Assembly: GCA_964489215.1 (NCBI GenBank)
Contig: CAZAYB010000012.1
Coordinates: forward strand, 1-28,310
DNA: 28,310 nt
Source of the DNA: CAZAYB01 sp964489215
GTDB lineage: Bacteria > Planctomycetota > Phycisphaerae > Sedimentisphaerales > Anaerohalosphaeraceae
Reading direction: 5' to 3'
Below the pieces are notes generated by a model. It was not told where the DNA came from. It saw nothing but the letters and a program-made list of their open reading frames with translations, and did no database searches. The position numbers were made by a program, and so were the translations under genes. This document shows, piece by piece, positions 23,482 through 28,310 of the stretch. Within the stretch, counting starts at the first letter, position 1. Every line of letters begins with the position of its first letter.

Positions 23482-23919
23482 ATGGTTGGATATACTACTG
23501 GAAAATTCAGGGTTATTTTGTTAACACCGATGGGCAGGATACAGGATTGCAGGTGCAGTTCTCTTGTTTTGCCCAGTCATGACGGTCATATTGGCATACT
23601 TAGAAACCATGCACCGCTTCTTTGTAAGCTTGGTTTGGGTGTTATGGAAGTTAAGGACAAGGCAGAGGGTCCTGATGAGTATTACCTTATAGACGGCGGA
23701 TTTGCCCGTGTGGCCGAGAATAATGTTATGGTTCTGGCTTATGAAGTGATTACTTTTGAGGGTCTGGACACAGACCAGGCCAGTGAAATGTACCGCAGAG
23801 CAAGTGAAGTTCATTTTGGGCAGGCATATATAGAGGCCCAAAAAGAAGGGGGTTATGACCGTGAAAAGGCGGCCTTGATTGTGAAAATGGGGAAATTGAA
23901 GGGTATAGCAACAAGTTGA
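23482..23919 (+). CDS. atpC: F-type ATP synthase subunit epsilon
   Basis: 145 residues. The N-terminal beta-sandwich is recognisable from LVLPSHDGHIGILRNHAPLL, the family motif (lP...G.igil..HaPl), and from YYLIDGGFARVAENNVMVLA. The C-terminal helices, residues about 93-145, are longer than the minimum needed and could fold up to inhibit ATP hydrolysis as in other bacteria. It closes the ATP synthase set; all eight core subunits are present in the canonical order. The next gene is about 190 bases downstream, with no strong terminator hairpin between. Confidence 0.95.
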   Translation: MVGYTTGKFRVILLTPMGRIQDCRCSSLVLPSHDGHIGILRNHAPLLCKLGLGVMEVKDKAEGPDEYYLIDGGFARVAENNVMVLAYEVITFEGLDTDQASEMYRRASEVHFGQAYIEAQKEGGYDREKAALIVKMGKLKGIATS

Positions 23920-24111
23920 TATGCATTTTACAGTGTAATGTTAGTAATTTATGGTGTGTGTCTAAACATTTTTTATATGAGGCAGTTCGTTTTTTTGACG
24001 GTAACTGAATTTGTTGCCTTTTCAGCAAAATGGACCAGATATTTGGTGAATTTGGTTGCATAACAGGGGTATTGAGATTATTATCTCTTAATTAGGTTAT
24101 TGACGGTGAAA

Positions 24112-24390
24112 ATGGCTGAAAACGATGCACAAAATTCAAAGCTTGTAGAGGTTCAGCGTTTCGTCGAAAAGCTAAGTGATGAGCACAAGATGCTGATAGT
24201 TCTTAAGAAACAGCTTTACGGCGGCAGCTGGGAGCCTATGATTGAAGATCTGCGCAACAGGCTGGAAGGTAAGCCCTATATTTTTAAGCTTACCAACCGC
24301 ATCAATGAGGATATCGAGAGAATAAACGAAATTCGTGAGTTTGAAGAGAGGTATGATACTGATCTTTGTGAGCATGTTAGGCTAAGTTGA
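24112..24390 (+). CDS. Conserved planctomycete-type hypothetical protein
   Basis: 92 residues from ATG 24112 (GTG 24106 and TTG 24100 are alternatives in frame). The protein is soluble and strongly helical and charged: VQRFVEKLSDEHKMLIVLKK, then LYGGSWEPMIEDLRNRLEGK, PYIFKLTNRINEDIERINEI and an acidic end. The block with Tyr-x-x-x-Trp-x-x-Met ... Leu-x-x-Arg-Leu-x-x-Lys-Pro-Tyr is one I associate with small proteins conserved in planctomycetes, but no function is known to me. No nucleic-acid or metal motif is evident. It lies 37 bases before the PQQ-like protein and may be cotranscribed with it. Confidence 0.7.
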   Translation: MAENDAQNSKLVEVQRFVEKLSDEHKMLIVLKKQLYGGSWEPMIEDLRNRLEGKPYIFKLTNRINEDIERINEIREFEERYDTDLCEHVRLS

Positions 24391-24426
24391 AGTAATTAAA
24401 GTAAGTTAATTTGTCAGGTATTTATT

Positions 24427-25539
24427 ATGTTTTCTAAAAAGTTTTTTGTTTACTGGACTCTTTTAGCTGGTTTTTTGTCTTTTATAATTCCAACAGAAGC
24501 AAAAGTTCAGGAAAGTAATGTTTTTCTGGTAGACAGGGCTCTTTTGCGTCAGGCAGATATGAGGATGCTCTGGCAGGTTAACCTTCCTGTAAAGAAAGGT
24601 GAGGGTGTGTCTGAAATTTACCTTTTTGAGGATAATCTTTACGTACTTAGCGGAAATAATTACCTTATGGCGGTAAACAGGCAAGATGGAGTAATTCGAT
24701 TTGCTTTTGATTTGGCTTCGAAGGGCCTTGGGGTTTGCGAGCCTGTTTATTATAAAGATAAGCTTTGGTTTATGGTTGGAAATGAGCTTGCAGTTATTGA
24801 TCCTGTGACAGGGAAGATAGAAGAGCGGACATATCTGGATGTTCTTGGCAGAAGCAGTGCCAGCAATATTGCTATCAATCAGAGGTATCTTTATGTTGCA
24901 GGAGCGACCAAAAGGCTTCATGCTCTTGTTAAGGACGGTATGTGGATGGAGTTTCAGGTTACCGCCGATGATAATTCAGAAATAAGGTCCATCAAGGCTA
25001 ATAATGATATTGTGGTTTTTTCAACTCAAACCGGTCATGTAGTTGGGATGACAGCTGCGGGGCCTAAACGTTTGTGGCAGGTTGATGTAATTGGACAGAT
25101 ATGGTCCTCGATGGTTATGGAAGATGAGTGGGTTTATGTAGGCAGTGCTAATACAAAGCTTTATAAATTTAATGTTCAGTCTGGTGAACGCGGCTGGGTG
25201 CTGCCAGTCCAGTTGGGAGATGTGATTGTTAAACCTTGCAGAGTTGGCGAAAAAACTCTGTATCAGATGACGGCTAATGGAGATATTTTCGGGGTTGATA
25301 AGGAAAAAGGCAAGGTGCTTTGGAAAGTTAAAAACGGGATAGGTTTTGTTTCCGAAGAAGAGCATAAAGCGTATGTTCTTGCAAAGCCTGGGATATTACA
25401 TGTTATGAATAATGAAACGGGTAAAAAGGAGTTTTCAGTAAACTTTTCAAATGTTTCTGATAGTGCGGTAAACCTTGTTGATTCTACGATATATGTATCA
25501 GATGAAAAAGGCAGGCTCGCTGCGATAGTTCAGGATTGA
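24427..25539 (+). CDS. Secreted PQQ-like beta-propeller protein
   Basis: 370 residues with a signal peptide (MFSKKFFVYWTLLAGFLSFI, cleavage near TEA-KV). The rest is repeated four-stranded blades with PQQ-like/YVTN features: LYVLSGNNYLMAVNRQDGVI, LAVIDPVTGKIEE, WVYVGSANTKLYKFNVQSGE, IFGVDKEKGKVLWKVKNG, ILHVMNNETGKKEFS and IYVSDEKGRLAAI. Such propellers, as in BamB, bind proteins or ligands in the periplasm; no PQQ-enzyme catalytic residues are visible, so an enzyme role is unlikely. An N-terminal segment with WQVNLPVKK precedes the propeller. The gene is 24 bases upstream of purH. Confidence 0.8.
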   Translation: MFSKKFFVYWTLLAGFLSFIIPTEAKVQESNVFLVDRALLRQADMRMLWQVNLPVKKGEGVSEIYLFEDNLYVLSGNNYLMAVNRQDGVIRFAFDLASKGLGVCEPVYYKDKLWFMVGNELAVIDPVTGKIEERTYLDVLGRSSASNIAINQRYLYVAGATKRLHALVKDGMWMEFQVTADDNSEIRSIKANNDIVVFSTQTGHVVGMTAAGPKRLWQVDVIGQIWSSMVMEDEWVYVGSANTKLYKFNVQSGERGWVLPVQLGDVIVKPCRVGEKTLYQMTANGDIFGVDKEKGKVLWKVKNGIGFVSEEEHKAYVLAKPGILHVMNNETGKKEFSVNFSNVSDSAVNLVDSTIYVSDEKGRLAAIVQD

Positions 25540-25563
25540 TTTATTCAGGGAAGGGAGATTTTT

Positions 25564-27174
25564 ATGGCACTTAAAATCAAAAGAGCACTTATCAGTGTTT
25601 CAGACAAAGAAGCGGTGGTAGAGTTCGCTAAAAGTCTTGCGAATATGGGAGTAGAAATAATAAGTACCGGCGGCACTGCTCGTGCGATCAGGGAAGGGGG
25701 AATAGATGTAATCAGTATTGATTCTGTTACGGGTTTTCCGGAAATGATGGATGGAAGAGTGAAGACTTTGCATCCTAAGATTCACGGTGCGCTGCTTGCC
25801 TTACGTGATAAGAAAAGTCATGCTGAAGCAATATCAGAACATGATATAACTCCTATAGATCTGGTTTGTGTTAATCTTTATCCTTTTGAAAAAACGATTG
25901 CCAAGCCTGGCTGCAGTTTTGAGGATGCAATAGAGAATATTGATATTGGCGGTCCGAGTATGGTTCGCTCAGCGGCTAAGAACCATAAGTATGTTACGGT
26001 TGTGACCAGTCCGGCTCAGTATGACTGTGTTATAAACGAGATGGAAAATAATGACGGTTGTGTTAATGAAGAGCTCAGGCGTGATTTTGCAAGGGTAGCG
26101 TTCGGGCTTACGGCTTCTTATGATGCAGCGATTTCGAAATATTTAAGCAGTAAAGCTGATGTGAGTTTTCCGGAGCGAATAAGCATTGCAATGAACAAAG
26201 AAAGTGATCTTCGCTATGGAGAGAACCCTCATCAAAGTGCCGCTTTTTATACTCTTGGCAGCAGTGATGAGCCTTGTATTGGAAACGCAAGACAGCTTCC
26301 AGGGGGAACCAGCATAAGCTTTAACAATCTGCTTGATGTTAATGCGGCATTTGAGCTTGTGAAGGAATTTTCGGAGCCGGCTGCAGTTGTTGTCAAGCAT
26401 CTCAATCCCTGCGGCTGTGCAGTTGACGATGATATAAAGCTCGCTTATGAAAAAGCTTATCTCGGTGATGTTGTCAGTGCCTTTGGGGGTATTATAGCAT
26501 TGAACAGAGAAGTTGACGAGGAGCTGGGTACCGTTATAATGGAGTCTTATGACCGATTCGGCAAGGCTAACGGGGCAAGCGGGTTTTTTGCAGAAGTAAT
26601 TATTGCTCCATCTTTTGGTGATGGTGTTGCAGAGAAGATGCGTAAGATAAAAGGATGGGGGGATAGGGTAAGGCTTATGGAAAGCGGTCCTATTGACAGG
26701 GCAAAAATCGATGAAAGTGAATTTGATGTTCGTTGTATTGTCGGTGGAATGCTGCTGCAGCATCGCGATCTTGTTGGATGGGAGAAGGAGAAGCTTACTT
26801 ATCCTACAAAAGTTAAACCCAGCAAGGAACAGATGGAAGATTTGCGTATTGCCTGGCTGACTGCAAAGCATGTAAAGAGTAATACTATAACTTTGGTAAA
26901 TGGTAAAAAACTTGTTGGAGTAGGGGCTGGCCAAATGAATAGGGTAGAAAGCGGTCAGATAGCTTTTAAGCTGGCGGGCGAGAAGTCAAAAGGTTCTGCT
27001 ATGGGCAGTGATGCGTTTTTCCCCTTCCCGGATAATGTTATAAATGCCAGCAAAGCAGGTGTTGCGTGTATAGTTCAGCCTGGAGGTTCTAAAAAGGACG
27101 ATGAAGTTATAAAAGCAGCTGATGAAGCGGGTATAGCTATGGTGTTCACTGGCAAACGACATTTTAAGCATTAA
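25564..27174 (+). CDS. purH: Bifunctional AICAR formyltransferase / IMP cyclohydrolase (PurH)
   Basis: 536 residues, catalysing the last two steps of purine synthesis: formylation of AICAR with 10-formyl-THF, then ring closure to IMP. The N-terminal IMP cyclohydrolase domain (1-200) has ALISVSDKEAVVEFAKSLAN, ISTGGTARAIREGG, FPEMMDGRVKTLHPKIHGAL and IDIGGPSMVRSAAKN. The formyltransferase domain has LRYGENPHQSAAFY, VVKHLNPCGCAV (catalytic Lys-His) and, near the end, FFPFPDNVINASKAG, VQPGGSKKDDEVI and the terminal TGKRHF. GGGAG precedes the ATG. tRNA-Ser follows 18 bases after the stop and may be processed from the same transcript. Confidence 0.98.
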   Translation: MALKIKRALISVSDKEAVVEFAKSLANMGVEIISTGGTARAIREGGIDVISIDSVTGFPEMMDGRVKTLHPKIHGALLALRDKKSHAEAISEHDITPIDLVCVNLYPFEKTIAKPGCSFEDAIENIDIGGPSMVRSAAKNHKYVTVVTSPAQYDCVINEMENNDGCVNEELRRDFARVAFGLTASYDAAISKYLSSKADVSFPERISIAMNKESDLRYGENPHQSAAFYTLGSSDEPCIGNARQLPGGTSISFNNLLDVNAAFELVKEFSEPAAVVVKHLNPCGCAVDDDIKLAYEKAYLGDVVSAFGGIIALNREVDEELGTVIMESYDRFGKANGASGFFAEVIIAPSFGDGVAEKMRKIKGWGDRVRLMESGPIDRAKIDESEFDVRCIVGGMLLQHRDLVGWEKEKLTYPTKVKPSKEQMEDLRIAWLTAKHVKSNTITLVNGKKLVGVGAGQMNRVESGQIAFKLAGEKSKGSAMGSDAFFPFPDNVINASKAGVACIVQPGGSKKDDEVIKAADEAGIAMVFTGKRHFKH

Positions 27175-27192
27175 GATTATTAAGAGGTATTT

Positions 27193-27280
27193 GGAGAGGT
27201 GTCCGAGTGGCTTAAGGAGCAGCCTTGGAAAGGCTGTGTAGGGCTTGTCCCTACCGCGGGTTCGAATCCCGCCCTCTCCG
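27193..27280 (+). tRNA. tRNA-Ser (anticodon GGA)
   Basis: The acceptor stem GGAGAGG pairs with CCTCTCC, discriminator G, both typical of serine tRNAs. The anticodon stem CAGCC/GGCTG holds the loop TTGGAAA, giving anticodon GGA (reads UCC/UCU). A long variable arm follows (GTAGGG-CTTG-TCCCTAC), the class II feature. The T arm is GCGGG-TTCGAAT-CCCGC. CCA is not encoded. No separate promoter is evident, so readthrough from purH is likely. Confidence 0.96.
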
Positions 27281-27324
27281 TTATATTTTTGACTCCTGCT
27301 CAAAAAAAGTTACTTGTTAATATT

Positions 27325-28310
27325 CTATTTCAAGGACTGTTTAAGGCCATTGATATTTTTGCCGTTTGGGTCAGCGATTCTTGCTATAACGGCCCATTGG
27401 CCACCGCCCTGATTTATCTTCATCATAAGTTCATTCCATCCCTGATTGAGCTGTATTTCGGTTTTGTCCTGAGCTTTAGAAGCAGCTCTGTAAATGTTGT
27501 TCTCATGAACCAGTTTTTTATTTATCCAGGCTTTTACTCCATCGTCACTTCCCATTTCGAGTATGGCATCTGTTTGTTTTGGTGAGTAAATGTTTGTTTT
27601 AAGATATATTACCTTGTTTGTATGTGGGAACTTATGGTGGATTTCTATCAGCCAGGGCTTACCGTGGGATGGTTCAATGTCAAGCTGCTTCCAGTTTACT
27701 GTTTCCGGGCTTTTTTCGGGATCGAATGGGATATTGAAAAGTGCCATAGCGTCCTTTTCTTTTTGACTGTATGGCCCGGCATAAAGCCAGCGGACAATAT
27801 GGCTGTTGATCTGGTCAATTTTTTTTATTATTGAGTCAATTTTTTTAACTTTTTCCTCATCAGCAATTACTTCTCTGGCAGAGGTTAAAATCTTGCTTGT
27901 GTCTTTATAGGTAGCATAGACTTCTTCTGCGTTGCTGAGCAGTGCGGTAAAAGCTTCGTTTTTAAGCTGAGGATTTGTCAGGTATTGATTGGCCAGGTTG
28001 AGTCCGGCCGGGCTTTTCATCTCTGCTGCTTCTGACAGGACCATTCGCTTTTCATTTATATTTTGAGCGATTGAAAGTGCTTTTTTATACATTTGGGCTT
28101 TGTCAGAGCTTTCAGCGTCAAGGTATTTTATCTGTCTGATGCATCCCCTTAAAGCAAGGGTTTTGATAATTTTATCATTACTGTTTTGGGCAATGTCGAA
28201 AAGTTTTTTTGTTGGTGTGGAATTTTGCCAGTTTGCAAGGGTTCTGACTGCTTGAGTTTTTATCTTCTCATTTTCGGGTTTTAATTTCTGATATTGTTTT
28301 GTAGAAAGAT
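27325..28310 (-). CDS. HEAT-repeat protein with C-terminal beta-sandwich (partial, 5' end outside window)
   Basis: The frame is open to the window edge, so only the last ~327 residues are seen. The first part is helical HEAT-like repeats (IKTQAVRTLANWQNSTPTKK, IIKTLALRGCIRQIKYLDAE, KRMVLSEAAEMKSPAGLNLA), a pattern common in planctomycete secreted proteins. From about IVRWLYAGPYSQKEKD to the end it is a beta-sandwich of the type often fused to such repeats: IYLKTNIYSPKQTDAILEMG, then SDDGVKAWINKKLVHENN, then GWNELMMKINQGGGQWAVIA. This resembles PA14/galactose-binding-like modules, so carbohydrate or protein binding outside the cytoplasm is plausible. It converges on tRNA-Ser, whose end is 44 bases away. 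The upstream methionine at 28092 is internal, not the start. Confidence 0.8.
   Translation of the reverse strand, partial: LSTKQYQKLKPENEKIKTQAVRTLANWQNSTPTKKLFDIAQNSNDKIIKTLALRGCIRQIKYLDAESSDKAQMYKKALSIAQNINEKRMVLSEAAEMKSPAGLNLANQYLTNPQLKNEAFTALLSNAEEVYATYKDTSKILTSAREVIADEEKVKKIDSIIKKIDQINSHIVRWLYAGPYSQKEKDAMALFNIPFDPEKSPETVNWKQLDIEPSHGKPWLIEIHHKFPHTNKVIYLKTNIYSPKQTDAILEMGSDDGVKAWINKKLVHENNIYRAASKAQDKTEIQLNQGWNELMMKINQGGGQWAVIARIADPNGKNINGLKQSLK

Noticed and set aside
26143..26934. 263-codon minus-strand ORF within purH
   Set aside because: It is a shadow of the conserved AICAR formyltransferase domain.
26986..27303. Minus-strand ORF with EGGIRTRGRDKP over tRNA-Ser
   Set aside because: Again antisense of a tRNA and of the 3' end of purH; no independent support.

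Overview
The window looks like chromosomal DNA of a planctomycete, most likely a low-GC, Phycisphaerae-like lineage. This is inferred from gene content: an ECF sigma factor with an anti-sigma-like partner carrying a planctomycete prepilin-style 'H...DG' C-terminus, a lysine-rich histone-like repeat protein, a small conserved planctomycete-type protein beside the ATP synthase operon, secreted HEAT and PQQ-like proteins, and a planctomycete-type integrase tail. Two runs of exactly 100 N (1839-1938 and 13186-13285) are scaffold gaps of unknown true length.

Layout. (1) 83-1767, minus strand: ECF sigma factor and a membrane-anchored partner, coupled by a TAATG overlap. (2) 1955-6280, plus strand: archease, RtcB RNA ligase and PriA helicase in a tight run, then tRNA-Pro(CGG) with its own promoter. 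(3) 6300-10780: a block with a 1285-residue secreted protein of unknown function, a possible small Cys-rich ORF and short GTAGA-type repeats. Its strand composition (A/C-rich on the plus strand) is opposite to the rest of the window (G/T-rich on the plus strand whatever the gene direction). (4) 10738-11360: tRNA-Arg(ACG) with a consensus promoter, a decayed tyrosine-recombinase tail on the minus strand and a short charged ORF, which reads as an old integration site. (5) 11379-13394, minus strand: an APH-family kinase, then a histone-H1-like protein built from 45-bp tandem repeats, with a strong Shine-Dalgarno and a clear intrinsic terminator. (6) 13875-14483: nadD. (7) 14533-23919: a consensus promoter, a secreted HEAT-repeat protein and then a complete F-type ATP synthase locus: two small AtpI/AtpZ-like membrane proteins, then a, c, b, delta, alpha, gamma, beta and epsilon. 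(8) 24112-27280: a conserved hypothetical, a secreted PQQ-like beta-propeller, purH and tRNA-Ser(GGA). (9) 27325 to the window end, minus strand: the 3' part of a HEAT-repeat protein with a C-terminal beta-sandwich.

Most of the window is housekeeping: RNA ligation and repair, replication restart, NAD and purine synthesis, and ATP synthesis. The accessory part is 6.3-11.4 kb, bracketed by two tRNA genes. I saw no CRISPR array, rRNA, intact transposase or clear defence system. The points most worth a second look are the reversed-skew block with its unidentified large secreted protein, the integrase relic at tRNA-Arg, the recently expanded histone-like repeat array, and the signal-peptide-bearing ATP synthase b subunit.
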